Origin: Arthrobacter sp. ISL-95
GTDB lineage: Bacteria; Actinomycetota; Actinomycetes; Actinomycetales; Micrococcaceae
NCBI RefSeq assembly: GCF_018613695.1
Contig: NZ_JAGGPR010000011.1
Location: 1 to 64,000 of the forward strand
Length of the DNA stretch: 64,000 nt
Direction: 5' to 3'
The notes under the pieces are model-generated. The model searched no databases, was not told where the DNA came from, and worked only from the letters and a program-made list of their open reading frames with translations. The position numbers and the translations under genes were made by a program. Of the stretch, positions 41,254-49,624 are shown one piece after another. Numbering within the stretch: position 1 is the first letter of the stretch; each line of letters begins with the position of its first letter.

Positions 41254-41392
41254 GCGTGTACTACGTGCATGCATCCATTTGTATTAATCCACAAATCAGG
41301 ATGACCCGGTAATTTGCCGTGTTCTGCCGTCCGGACCCGGACGGCAGCGGTTTGCCTGACCGACTAACTATCCACAACGGAGCCCCTACTAC
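41254..41392 (+). promoter_or_regulatory. Structured 5' leader of rpsA
   Basis: Two hairpins lie in the leader: ATTTGT/ACAAAT (41277-41296) and a 10-bp stem CTGCCGTCCG/CGGACGGCAG with GACC loop (41324-41347). The ribosome site (CGGAG) lies ~12 nt from the ATG. S1 controls its own synthesis through the leader in E. coli; a similar role here is inference. Confidence 0.5.
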
Positions 41393-42868
41393 ATGACCAT
41401 CACCTCCACCGAGAAGCCCGGTACCCCCGTAGTCGCCATTAACGACATCGGTACCGCTGAGGACTTCCTCGCAGCTGTCGACGCCACCATCAAGTACTTC
41501 AACGACGGAGACCTCGTCGAAGGTACCGTCGTCAAGGTCGACCGCGACGAAGTTCTGCTCGACATCGGTTACAAGACCGAAGGTGTCATCCCTTCCCGCG
41601 AGCTTTCCATCAAGCACGATGTTGATCCCGGTGACGTCGTCGCCGTTGGCGATCAGGTCGAAGCTTTGGTTCTCACCAAGGAAGACAAAGAAGGCCGTCT
41701 GATCCTCTCCAAGAAGCGTGCTCAGTACGAGCGTGCCTGGGGCGACATCGAGAAGGTCAAGGAAGAAGACGGTGTCGTTACCGGTACCGTCATCGAGGTT
41801 GTCAAGGGTGGCCTCATCCTGGACATCGGCCTGCGTGGCTTCCTGCCCGCATCGCTCGTGGAGATGCGTCGTGTCCGCGACCTCGCTCCGTACATCGGCC
41901 AGCAGATCGAAGCCAAGATCATCGAGCTGGACAAGAACCGCAACAACGTTGTGCTGTCCCGCCGTGCGTGGCTCGAGCAGACTCAGTCCGAGGTTCGCTC
42001 CACGTTCCTCAACAAGCTGGAAAAGGGCCAGGTTCGTCCGGGCGTTGTTTCCTCCATCGTCAACTTCGGTGCATTCGTGGACCTGGGCGGCGTAGACGGC
42101 CTCGTTCACGTTTCCGAGCTGTCCTGGAAGCACATCGACCACCCGTCCGAGGTTGTCGAGGTTGGCCAGGAAGTCACCGTCGAGGTCCTCGAAGTGGATC
42201 TGGACCGCGAGCGTGTCTCCCTGTCGCTCAAGGCTACGCAGGAAGATCCGTGGCAGACCTTCGCCCGCACCCACGCCCTCGGCCAGGTTGTTCCGGGTAA
42301 GGTCACCAAGCTGGTTCCGTTCGGTGCGTTCGTTCGCGTCGAAGACGGCATTGAAGGCCTCGTGCACATCTCCGAGCTGGCTGTCCGCCACGTGGAGCTC
42401 GCCGAGCAGGTTGTCTCCGTTGGCGACGAACTGTTCGTCAAGGTCATCGACATCGACCTCGAGCGTCGCCGTATCTCCCTCTCCCTCAAGCAGGCTAACG
42501 AGGGCGTTGACGCTGACAGCACCGAGTTCGATCCCGCTCTGTACGGTATGGCCGCTGAGTACGACGAAGAGGGCAACTACAAGTACCCTGAGGGCTTCGA
42601 CCCCGAGTCGAACGAATGGCTCGAAGGCTACGAGACCCAGCGCGCCGCTTGGGAGCAGCAGTACGCTGACGCCCAGACCCGCTGGGAAGCTCACAAGAAG
42701 CAGGTTGCCCAGCACGCTGCTGACGACGCTGCTGCTGCAACGTCCGGTGAGAGCGATTCCGGCACCACGAGCTACTCCTCGGAGCCGGCAGCTGCTGAGT
42801 CCAACGCTGGTACCCTGGCGTCCGACGAAGCACTCGCCGCACTGCGTGAGAAGCTGACCGGCAACTAA
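41393..42868 (+). CDS. rpsA: 30S ribosomal protein S1
   Basis: This 491-residue protein has four S1 RNA-binding domains at about residues 35-105, 120-190, 205-278 and 292-365. Each shows the G.V..I..FGAFVDLG/VEGLVHISEL pattern (VNFGAFVDLGGVDGLVHVSEL, LVPFGAFVRVEDGIEGLVHIS). A C-terminal tail rich in Ala, Glu and Ser follows, as in actinobacterial S1. Codon use is strongly biased to C/G-ending preferred codons with many GTT/GCT, as expected of a highly expressed gene. It has its own promoter and a strong terminator. Confidence 0.98.
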   Translation: MTITSTEKPGTPVVAINDIGTAEDFLAAVDATIKYFNDGDLVEGTVVKVDRDEVLLDIGYKTEGVIPSRELSIKHDVDPGDVVAVGDQVEALVLTKEDKEGRLILSKKRAQYERAWGDIEKVKEEDGVVTGTVIEVVKGGLILDIGLRGFLPASLVEMRRVRDLAPYIGQQIEAKIIELDKNRNNVVLSRRAWLEQTQSEVRSTFLNKLEKGQVRPGVVSSIVNFGAFVDLGGVDGLVHVSELSWKHIDHPSEVVEVGQEVTVEVLEVDLDRERVSLSLKATQEDPWQTFARTHALGQVVPGKVTKLVPFGAFVRVEDGIEGLVHISELAVRHVELAEQVVSVGDELFVKVIDIDLERRRISLSLKQANEGVDADSTEFDPALYGMAAEYDEEGNYKYPEGFDPESNEWLEGYETQRAAWEQQYADAQTRWEAHKKQVAQHAADDAAAATSGESDSGTTSYSSEPAAAESNAGTLASDEALAALREKLTGN

Positions 42869-42904
42869 TTCCGCCACCCTCACGGGATGTGCTGAATAGC
42901 CAAA

Positions 42905-42936
42905 GAAGGACCCCTGCCTCCGGGCGGGGGTCCTTC
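42905..42936 (+). terminator. Rho-independent terminator of rpsA
   Basis: A 14-bp stem GAAGGACCCCTGCC / GGCGGGGGTCCTTC (one G-U pair) closes a TCCG loop and is followed by TGCTTT. It also faces the end of the convergent yigZ gene. Confidence 0.85.
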
Positions 42937-42968
42937 TGCTTTAAGCCCCTTCGCGATACGGGAACTGC

Positions 42969-43658
42969 TCAGAGGGGGACGTCTACCCACTCGGTTCCCT
43001 GCGGCCGCAGCTCGAGATTGCCCGCCGTCAGGGAGGCCAGCCGGGCGTGGGCCCCGGAGATGATGGCTGCATGATCAGGCAAGGCGACTCGAAGAACCGC
43101 GTGCCGGGCTTCGTATCCGGTCTCCGCCATGACATAGCCGGCGCTGCGAAGTTCGTTTTCCAAACGGCCGGCCTCGGCATGGGGGACGTCGATGTCGCAC
43201 AAGCGGAGCCGCCGTCGATGAACCAACGGAGCCCCATCCAGGGCCGCGGATACCGATTCGGAGTACGCGCGGACCAGTCCACCCGCGCCCAGGAGGATCC
43301 CACCGAAATACCGCACGACGACGGCACTCACGTCGCTGAGGTCCGCCACCTTTGGTGAGGTTTCACGCTTGATGAGGGCCTCCAACATGGGGATACCCGC
43401 CGTGCCCGAGGGTTCACCGTCGTCGCTGGATCGTTGGATCATGCGATCGGGACCTATGACGAAGGCTGAGCAGTGGTGGCGGGCGTCGTGGAATTCACGC
43501 CGAAGGTCACTGACCAGCGAGCGTGCGGTTTCCTCGTCGGGTGATCGCCGAAGGACTGTGATGAAGCGGGATCTCCGGATCTCCAATTCGTGGCGGAAGT
43601 CAGAGCCGACTGCGATTGTTGTGTATGTTGTCGCACGGCTGTCATCCTCATTTTCCAC
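42969..43658 (-). CDS. yigZ: IMPACT/YigZ family protein
   Basis: This 229-residue protein has the UPF0029 domain (residues ~25-135): SRFITVLRRS, HHCSAFVIG, SSDDGEPSGTAGIPMLEAL and VVVRYFGGILLGAGGLVRAYSESV, all hallmarks. A short ferredoxin-like C-terminal domain follows. IMPACT relatives bind GCN1 and modulate translation stress in eukaryotes; the bacterial role is unclear. The GTG at 43658 lies 6 nt from TAGACT on the minus strand. It is divergent from coaE, with starts 22 bp apart. Confidence 0.93.
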   Translation of the reverse strand: MENEDDSRATTYTTIAVGSDFRHELEIRRSRFITVLRRSPDEETARSLVSDLRREFHDARHHCSAFVIGPDRMIQRSSDDGEPSGTAGIPMLEALIKRETSPKVADLSDVSAVVVRYFGGILLGAGGLVRAYSESVSAALDGAPLVHRRRLRLCDIDVPHAEAGRLENELRSAGYVMAETGYEARHAVLRVALPDHAAIISGAHARLASLTAGNLELRPQGTEWVDVPL

Positions 43659-43664
43659 CGCTTC

Positions 43665-43674
43665 AGTCTAGTGT
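43665..43674. promoter_or_regulatory. Overlapping divergent -10 boxes of yigZ and coaE
   Basis: Minus strand TAGACT (43670-43665) precedes the yigZ GTG by 6 nt; plus strand TAGTGT (43669-43674) precedes the coaE GTG by 6 nt. The two hexamers overlap by 2 bp within CTAG, so only one polymerase can bind at a time. Confidence 0.6.
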
Positions 43675-43680
43675 TGGAGG

Positions 43681-44919
43681 GTGCTGAAGATTGGGTTAAC
43701 GGGCGGCATCGCCTCGGGGAAATCGCTGGCGGCGTCCAGGTTGCGGGAATTGGGTGCCATCCTTGTGGACGCGGACCTCCTTGCGCGGGAAGTGGTGGAG
43801 CCTGGAACTCCCGGGTTTGCCCGTGTTGTGGAAGCATTCGGCCCTGAAATTCTCGACTCCAACGGCAAGCTTGATCGGCCCAAGCTCGGCGCTATCGTGT
43901 TCAAGGATCCCGCTCAGCGCCAAGTGCTCAATGGCATCGTTCACCCGCTGGTGCGGGAGGCAGCCGCCGCGATTGTGTCAGGTGCCGGCCCTGGCGACAT
44001 CGTGGTCCAGGACATTCCGCTGCTCGTGGAAACCGGGCAGGGAAGCAACTTCCATCTGGTGGTGGTGGTTGATGCCCCGGATGACGTGCGCCTTCAACGC
44101 ATGGTGGAGTTTCGGCAGATGACCACGGAGGACGCGTTGGCCCGCATGGCCTCACAGGCCACGCGCACAGAACGCAACGCCGCTGCCGATGTTGTCCTGG
44201 ACAACTCCGGAACCCAAGATCAATTGCTCGCCGCGGTAGATGCTTTGTGGGAACAGCGGTTGCTGCCCTTCGCGGAGAACCTCCACCGGAGCACCAGGGC
44301 CCTGCGCGAAGCCGGGCCGGTCATGAACACTTCAAAGGTGGAGTGGATTGCGCAGGCCGAGCGACTGGCCGAACGCATCATCGCTGCAGCTCCCCACGAG
44401 GTCCTTGCAGTGGACCACATAGGCTCAACGTCAGTACCGGGGCTGGCGGCGAAGGACGTGATCGACCTCCAACTCGCTGTGGCTGACCTTCAAACAGCGG
44501 ACCGCATTGCGCCCGTCCTCGCTTCTGCCGGTTTTCCCGCCGTGCCCCATGCCAACCGGGACACCCCGAAGCCACCGGAACCTGATCCCGCCCAATGGCT
44601 GAAACGGTTCCATGCCAACGCTGATCCAGGCCGTGCCGTGAACCTGCACGTCCGGGTAGCCGGCTCAGCCGGATGGCGGTACGCACTGCTGTTCCGTGAC
44701 TGGTTGCGATCGGATCCGTCAGCAGCCGAGCTGTATCAAGCTCATAAAATCGCGTTGACGGCCTCTTTTGCAGGGGATAGGGGAACCGCTGCCTATGCCG
44801 AAGCCAAGGAGCCGTGGTTTACCGAAGTCGCCTGGCCACTCATGGATGAGTGGGCCAACCGCACAGGTTGGATGCCGCCGTCGTATATGTCTTCCGCTGA
44901 AGGCAAACGCGGACAGTAG
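43681..44919 (+). CDS. coaE: Dephospho-CoA kinase fused to a GrpB/UPF0157 domain
   Basis: A 412-residue fusion. Residues 1-200 are CoaE, the last step of CoA synthesis: P-loop GLTGGIASGKSLAASRLRELGA, GFARVVEAFGPEIL, DIVVQDIPLLVETG and the adenine/lid region QRMVEFRQMTTEDALARM. Residues ~215-400 are the GrpB/UPF0157 domain (VDHIGSTSVPGLAAKDVIDLQL, NLHVRVAGSAGWRYALLFRDWLR), a nucleotidyltransferase-like fold of unclear role that is also fused to CoaE in Mycobacterium. It starts GTG 43681 with no ribosome site beyond the -10 spacing. Confidence 0.95.
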   Translation: MLKIGLTGGIASGKSLAASRLRELGAILVDADLLAREVVEPGTPGFARVVEAFGPEILDSNGKLDRPKLGAIVFKDPAQRQVLNGIVHPLVREAAAAIVSGAGPGDIVVQDIPLLVETGQGSNFHLVVVVDAPDDVRLQRMVEFRQMTTEDALARMASQATRTERNAAADVVLDNSGTQDQLLAAVDALWEQRLLPFAENLHRSTRALREAGPVMNTSKVEWIAQAERLAERIIAAAPHEVLAVDHIGSTSVPGLAAKDVIDLQLAVADLQTADRIAPVLASAGFPAVPHANRDTPKPPEPDPAQWLKRFHANADPGRAVNLHVRVAGSAGWRYALLFRDWLRSDPSAAELYQAHKIALTASFAGDRGTAAYAEAKEPWFTEVAWPLMDEWANRTGWMPPSYMSSAEGKRGQ

Positions 44920-44925
44920 CTGTCC
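44911..44925. promoter_or_regulatory. Perfect palindrome upstream of uvrB
   Basis: GGACAG-TAG-CTGTCC has 6-bp arms and a 3-nt centre. It includes the coaE stop codon and ends 11 bp before the uvrB -10 box (TAGATT 44937-44942). It does not match the actinobacterial SOS box. Confidence 0.45.
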
Positions 44926-44936
44926 TAGGGCGGGGG

Positions 44937-44942
44937 TAGATT
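44937..44942 (+). promoter_or_regulatory. -10 hexamer TAGATT of uvrB
   Basis: TAGATT, then GGTTTT (6 nt), then ATG 44949; no ribosome site, so a leaderless transcript is likely. Confidence 0.55.
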
Positions 44943-44948
44943 GGTTTT

Positions 44949-47045
44949 ATGAGTCTTGCCCAGGAGATCAACCGTGTCGTCGCGCCCTTCGAAGTAATCA
45001 GTGAGTTCAAACCTGCCGGTGATCAGCCCGCTGCCATTGCAGAACTGACCGAACGAATCAACAACGGCGAAAAAGACGTTGTCCTCCTCGGCGCCACGGG
45101 TACTGGTAAGAGTGCAACCACGGCGTGGCTCATCGAACAGGTCCAGCGCCCTACCTTGGTGATGGTCCAGAACAAGACCCTGGCCGCGCAGCTAGCCAAT
45201 GAATTCAGGGAACTGCTGCCCAACAACGCAGTGGAATACTTCGTTTCCTACTACGACTACTACCAGCCTGAGGCATACGTAGCGCAGACGGACACCTTCA
45301 TCGAAAAAGACTCCTCCATCAACGAGGAAGTCGAAAGGCTCCGGCACTCGGCCACCAACGCCCTGCTCACCCGACGCGACGTCATTGTGGTGGCCACGGT
45401 GTCGTGCATCTATGGTCTGGGCACACCGGAAGAGTACATCGCCGGCATGGTCACGCTCCGCAAGGGCGCGGAGATGAACCGGGACCACCTCCTCCGGAAG
45501 TTCGTCTCCATGCAGTACGCCCGGAATGACATGGACTTCCACCGGGGCACCTTCCGGGTCCGCGGCGATACCGTGGAGATCATTCCCATGTACGAGGAAC
45601 TCGCCATCAGGATCGAGTTCTTCGGTGACGAGATCGAGAACATCCAGACGCTTCACCCCCTCACCGGCGAGGTACTACGGGACGAAGAAGAGATGTACGT
45701 CTTCCCTGCTTCGCACTATGTGGCCGGTCCCGAACGGATGGCCCGCGCCATCAAGCGGATCGAGGATGAACTGGCCGACCGCTTGAAGGTGCTCGAAGGC
45801 CAGAACAAGCTAGTGGAAGCCCAGCGGCTCCGGATGCGCACCACGTATGACCTCGAAATGATGCAGCAGATGGGTTTCTGCAACGGCATTGAGAACTACT
45901 CCGTCCACATTGATGGCCGCGAACCCGGAACGGCGCCACACTGCCTGATCGACTACTTCCCGGATGACTTCCTCCTGGTGGTGGACGAATCACACGTCAC
46001 CATTCCGCAGATCGGTGCCATGTACGAGGGCGATATGTCCCGTAAGCGGAACCTCGTGGACTTCGGGTTCCGCCTGCCATCGGCCATGGACAACAGGCCG
46101 CTGAAGTGGGACGAATTCCTGCAACGCATCGGCCAGACCGTGTATCTGTCGGCAACCCCGGGCAAGTATGAGCTCGGTAAAGCCGATGGCTATGTGCAGC
46201 AGATCATTCGTCCCACCGGCCTCATCGATCCCGAGGTAGTGGTCAAGCCCACCAAGGGACAGATCGACGACCTCCTCGGCGAAATCAGGACCCGCACGGA
46301 GAAGAATGAACGCGTTCTTGTCACCACCTTGACCAAACGTATGGCAGAGGACCTCACCGACTACCTGGTAGGGCACGGCGTCAAGGTGGAGTATCTGCAC
46401 TCCGATGTGGATACTCTGCGGCGCGTGGAACTGCTCCGGGAACTCCGGATGGGCGTTTTCGACGTCTTGGTGGGTATCAACCTGCTCCGCGAAGGTTTGG
46501 ACCTTCCCGAGGTTTCACTCGTCAGCATTCTGGATGCGGACAAGGAAGGCTTCCTGCGTTCCTCCACCTCCCTGATCCAGACCATCGGCCGTGCCGCCCG
46601 CAACGTTTCGGGTCAGGTGCATATGTACGCGGACAGGATCACCGACTCCATGGCCCACGCCATTGAGGAGACCAACCGCCGCCGTGCAATTCAGGTGCAA
46701 TACAACACCGACCACGGCATAGACCCCCAACCGTTGCGCAAGAAGATCGCCGACATCACCGATCAACTGGCCAAGGAAGACGCCGACACCCAGGAACTGC
46801 TGAACAACAACCGGCTGGCCAAGGGTGGCAAGCGCAAAACGTCTGCCAAGGGCGCCGCCACGGTTCGCCAGGATGGACTTGCTGCAGCTCCCGCTGAAGA
46901 CCTTGTGGGCCTCATTGAGCAACTGACCGAGCAGATGCATGGGGCGGCTGCTGAATTGCAGTTCGAAGTCGCGGCCCGCATCCGTGATGAAGTCAAGGAG
47001 TTGAAGCGCGAATTACGCCAGATGCAGTCCGCCGGGCACGCCTAA
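44949..47045 (+). CDS. uvrB: Excinuclease ABC subunit B
   Basis: This 698-residue nucleotide-excision-repair helicase verifies damage passed on by UvrA and recruits UvrC. It shows the P-loop [16 protein letters not shown], beta-hairpin region [15 protein letters not shown], motif II region [30 protein letters not shown], motif [20 protein letters not shown] and [14 protein letters not shown], and a C-terminal UVR domain ([28 protein letters not shown]). It is full length. It stands after coaE with its own leaderless promoter. Confidence 0.98.
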   Translation: MSLAQEINRVVAPFEVISEFKPAGDQPAAIAELTERINNGEKDVVLLGATGTGKSATTAWLIEQVQRPTLVMVQNKTLAAQLANEFRELLPNNAVEYFVSYYDYYQPEAYVAQTDTFIEKDSSINEEVERLRHSATNALLTRRDVIVVATVSCIYGLGTPEEYIAGMVTLRKGAEMNRDHLLRKFVSMQYARNDMDFHRGTFRVRGDTVEIIPMYEELAIRIEFFGDEIENIQTLHPLTGEVLRDEEEMYVFPASHYVAGPERMARAIKRIEDELADRLKVLEGQNKLVEAQRLRMRTTYDLEMMQQMGFCNGIENYSVHIDGREPGTAPHCLIDYFPDDFLLVVDESHVTIPQIGAMYEGDMSRKRNLVDFGFRLPSAMDNRPLKWDEFLQRIGQTVYLSATPGKYELGKADGYVQQIIRPTGLIDPEVVVKPTKGQIDDLLGEIRTRTEKNERVLVTTLTKRMAEDLTDYLVGHGVKVEYLHSDVDTLRRVELLRELRMGVFDVLVGINLLREGLDLPEVSLVSILDADKEGFLRSSTSLIQTIGRAARNVSGQVHMYADRITDSMAHAIEETNRRRAIQVQYNTDHGIDPQPLRKKIADITDQLAKEDADTQELLNNNRLAKGGKRKTSAKGAATVRQDGLAAAPAEDLVGLIEQLTEQMHGAAAELQFEVAARIRDEVKELKRELRQMQSAGHA

Positions 47046-47057
47046 GGTAAGGTTGTT

Positions 47058-47185
47058 CTCACGTAGGGGAGTATCCCAAGCGCTACGTCCGTCAGCACGC
47101 AAGGCACAGATGCCTCGCCGGATCTAGCGGGCCGCCAATTTCTGCATTCACCGCACCCTGGCAGGCCGGAGAGACTTACACCGCT
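47058..47185 (+). ncRNA. Candidate yybP-ykoY (manganese) riboswitch upstream of terC
   Basis: The 168-nt leader of terC contains GTAGGGGAGTATCCC at 47063-47077 and GAGACTTAC at 47171-47179. GTAG can pair with TTAC to close the element, and the first block resembles the conserved GGGGAGUA of yybP-ykoY RNAs, the second their GAGAC/AAGAC element. TerC/Alx genes are classic yybP-ykoY targets. No covariance model could be run. Confidence 0.5.
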
Positions 47186-47213
47186 TTCCCGTACCCTGCG
47201 AAAGGCACCTTTA

Positions 47214-48242
47214 ATGCAGCTTCCCGTCTGGTTTGAGATCGGCTCCTTTGTCGTTCTCGGAATCATCTTGCTGATCGACCTCCTGCTGGTCGTCAAGCGT
47301 CCCCATGAACCTTCCATGAAGGAAGCCGGCCTGTGGGTTGGCTTCTACGTAGGATTGGCGCTGCTTTTCGCAGTAGCCATGTTCGCGTTCGCCGGCCCCG
47401 AGTACGGGGGTCAGTTCGTCGCAGGCTGGGTCACTGAGTACAGCCTCAGCATCGACAACCTCTTTGTGTTCATCATCATCATGGCCCGCTTCTCGGTACC
47501 CCGTAAGTACCAGCAGGAAGTGCTGATGGTGGGCATCATCATCGCGCTGATCCTGCGCGGTATCTTCATCGCTTTGGGTGCAGTAGTCATCGAGCAGTTC
47601 AGCTGGGTCTTCTACATCTTCGGCGCGTTCCTCCTCTGGACTGCCTGGAAGCAGGCCAGGGATTCCGGCGAAGACGAAGAAGAAGGCGCGGAGAACCCCC
47701 TGATCGCCCGCCTTCGCAAGGTGCTGCCGATGTCAGAGAAGTTCGACGAAGGCAAGTTGAGGACCACCGTCGACGGCAAGAAGGTCTTCACCCCCATGCT
47801 GATCGTCTTCGTGACCATCGGCCTGACCGACCTCCTGTTCGCTGTTGACTCCATCCCTGCAATCTTTGGCCTGACCCAGAGTGCCTTCATCGTGTTCACT
47901 GCAAACATCTTCGCCTTGATGGGCCTGCGTCAGCTGTACTTCCTCCTCGGTGGCCTCATGACGCGACTGGTGTACCTCAAGCACGCTCTGTCCGTGATTT
48001 TGGCCTTCATCGGCGTCAAGCTTGTCCTGCATGCCATGCACGTCAATGAGCTTCCGTTCATCAACGGCGGCCACCACATCGAATGGGCACCTGAGATCCC
48101 TACTTATGTTTCGTTGGCAGTCATTGTGGGAACCATCATTGTTGCCGTCGTGGCCAGCCTCTTGAGCCCGCAAGCACGGCAAGCCAAGCTGGATGCCCGG
48201 CTCGAGGCAGATGCCACGAAGAGCATGAGCGAGGCAGAGTAA
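47214..48242 (+). CDS. TerC/Alx-family membrane protein (probable manganese exporter)
   Basis: This 342-residue membrane protein has about nine helices. The TerC signature includes EYSLSIDNLFVFIIIMARF with acidic residues in the membrane, TPMLIVFVTIGLTDLLFAVDSIPAIFGLTQ and FIVFTANIFALMGLRQLYFLLGG. The paired DN/DS motifs are the proposed metal path. E. coli Alx exports Mn2+, and tellurite resistance is the historical name. A candidate Mn riboswitch upstream supports a manganese role. The ATG at 47214 follows AAAGGCACC, a ribosome-site-like stretch. Confidence 0.93.
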   Translation: MQLPVWFEIGSFVVLGIILLIDLLLVVKRPHEPSMKEAGLWVGFYVGLALLFAVAMFAFAGPEYGGQFVAGWVTEYSLSIDNLFVFIIIMARFSVPRKYQQEVLMVGIIIALILRGIFIALGAVVIEQFSWVFYIFGAFLLWTAWKQARDSGEDEEEGAENPLIARLRKVLPMSEKFDEGKLRTTVDGKKVFTPMLIVFVTIGLTDLLFAVDSIPAIFGLTQSAFIVFTANIFALMGLRQLYFLLGGLMTRLVYLKHALSVILAFIGVKLVLHAMHVNELPFINGGHHIEWAPEIPTYVSLAVIVGTIIVAVVASLLSPQARQAKLDARLEADATKSMSEAE

Positions 48243-48259
48243 CTGACCTCCAAAAGTTG

Positions 48260-48265
48260 TAGTCT
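48260..48265 (+). promoter_or_regulatory. -10 hexamer TAGTCT of the MFS gene
   Basis: TAGTCT, 6 nt (CGTGAA), then GTG 48272; no ribosome site. Confidence 0.5.
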
Positions 48266-48271
48266 CGTGAA

Positions 48272-49624
48272 GTGACTACAACTTCTGCTACGGCGCTGGA
48301 CCCGCAACGGGTTCAGCGCCGTACTGTTTTCCTGCTCAGTTCGGCACAACTGCTCAGCGGCGTTGGCAATGGGGCCACGCTGTCCATCGGATCCCTCCTG
48401 GCCGTGGACTTGTCAGGGTCCGAAGCCTGGGCCGGCTCCATCACCACCGTGCTGACACTGGCCGCAGCAATCGCAGCCCTGCCACTGGCGAGGTTGGCTG
48501 AGGCACGCGGTCGGCGCGTAGGACTCGTCACCGGCATGATTGCCGCTATGGTCGGTGCACTAATCATCATCGCCGCAGTAATGAACAAGTCATTCCTGCT
48601 GCTTTTGCTTGGGGCAGCGTTCCTCGGCCTGGGCACCGCCGCGAACCTGCAAGCGCGCTTCGCCGCCGTCGACCTCGCAGAACCGGAGCGGCGCGGACGA
48701 TCATTGTCCACAGTGGTCTGGGCCATCACCATCGGAGCTGTGGCCGGGCCAAACCTGATTCAGCCCGGAGCCGCGGTAGGTGCGGCACTGGGGCTGCCAC
48801 CCATAGCCGGCCCGTTCGTGTTCTCCGCAGTTGGACTGTTCCTCGCAGCAGGGCTGCTGTTCGCCGGCTTGCGACCGGATCCGCTGCTGCTGTCCCGCCG
48901 GCTGGCCCGTCTGGTTGATGCCAGCGGTGAACCGGCAGCGCTGCCTGTGCGGGGGACCATCCGATCCGGTCTTCGTGCCGTCCGTTCGTCACCCCGGGCG
49001 ATGTTGGCGCTGGCGGCAGTCGTAGCCGCCCACGGCGTCATGGTGGCGGTCATGTCCATGACACCACTGCACCTCCAACAGCTCGTGGGCGGATCGCACG
49101 AGGGACACCATGGTGGAACCACCGACAGCACGGACGCGCTGGTGGTCATAGGGCTCACGATTTCCCTCCACATCGCTGGCATGTTCGCCCTATCTCCCCT
49201 CTGGGGGTGGCTCACGGACAAGGCCGGCCGTTTTAAGACCATCGCAATGGGGCACGGGCTCCTGCTGGTGGCGGTGTTCGTGGCAGGGTTCGGGCAGCAT
49301 GAGCCTGTGTTGGTGACCGCAGGGTTGATTCTGCTGGGCCTGGGTTGGTCTGCGGCAACCATTGCGGGTTCAACGCTGTTGGCCGAGAGCGTCGAACCTG
49401 ATCAAAGGGTCACCGTGCAGGGCGTCTCGGACACCCTGATGGGTGCCGCCGGAGCGCTCGGTGGCGCAACGTCCGGCCTGCTCCTTGCCTGGATCGGCTA
49501 TCAGGGCCTCAACATCGCTTCCAGCATCTTGGCGGCAGCGGTGCTGGCCTTGACGGCGGTCACTGCATCCCGCCAGCGCACCTCGGCCGGGAACGGCGGG
49601 CCGGCGGATAGGTCATCCACCTAG
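48272..49624 (+). CDS. Major facilitator superfamily transporter (drug/efflux type)
   Basis: A 450-residue transporter with 12 hydrophobic segments. LARLAEARGRRVGLVTGM is the loop 2-3 MFS motif, AAFLGLGTAANLQARFAAVDL the helix 4 region, and SPLWGWLTDKAGRFKTIAMG the mirrored motif between helices 8 and 9. A His-rich loop (GSHEGHHGG) lies between helices 7 and 8 and might bind metal. The substrate is unknown. The GTG start is leaderless by the -10 spacing. The stop shares CTAG with the convergent peptidase gene. Confidence 0.88.
   Translation: MTTTSATALDPQRVQRRTVFLLSSAQLLSGVGNGATLSIGSLLAVDLSGSEAWAGSITTVLTLAAAIAALPLARLAEARGRRVGLVTGMIAAMVGALIIIAAVMNKSFLLLLLGAAFLGLGTAANLQARFAAVDLAEPERRGRSLSTVVWAITIGAVAGPNLIQPGAAVGAALGLPPIAGPFVFSAVGLFLAAGLLFAGLRPDPLLLSRRLARLVDASGEPAALPVRGTIRSGLRAVRSSPRAMLALAAVVAAHGVMVAVMSMTPLHLQQLVGGSHEGHHGGTTDSTDALVVIGLTISLHIAGMFALSPLWGWLTDKAGRFKTIAMGHGLLLVAVFVAGFGQHEPVLVTAGLILLGLGWSAATIAGSTLLAESVEPDQRVTVQGVSDTLMGAAGALGGATSGLLLAWIGYQGLNIASSILAAAVLALTAVTASRQRTSAGNGGPADRSST

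Noticed and set aside
41261..42883. 540-residue minus-strand ORF over rpsA
   Set aside because: It mirrors the third-position bias of rpsA, with repetitive Val/Leu/Asp composition and no motifs.
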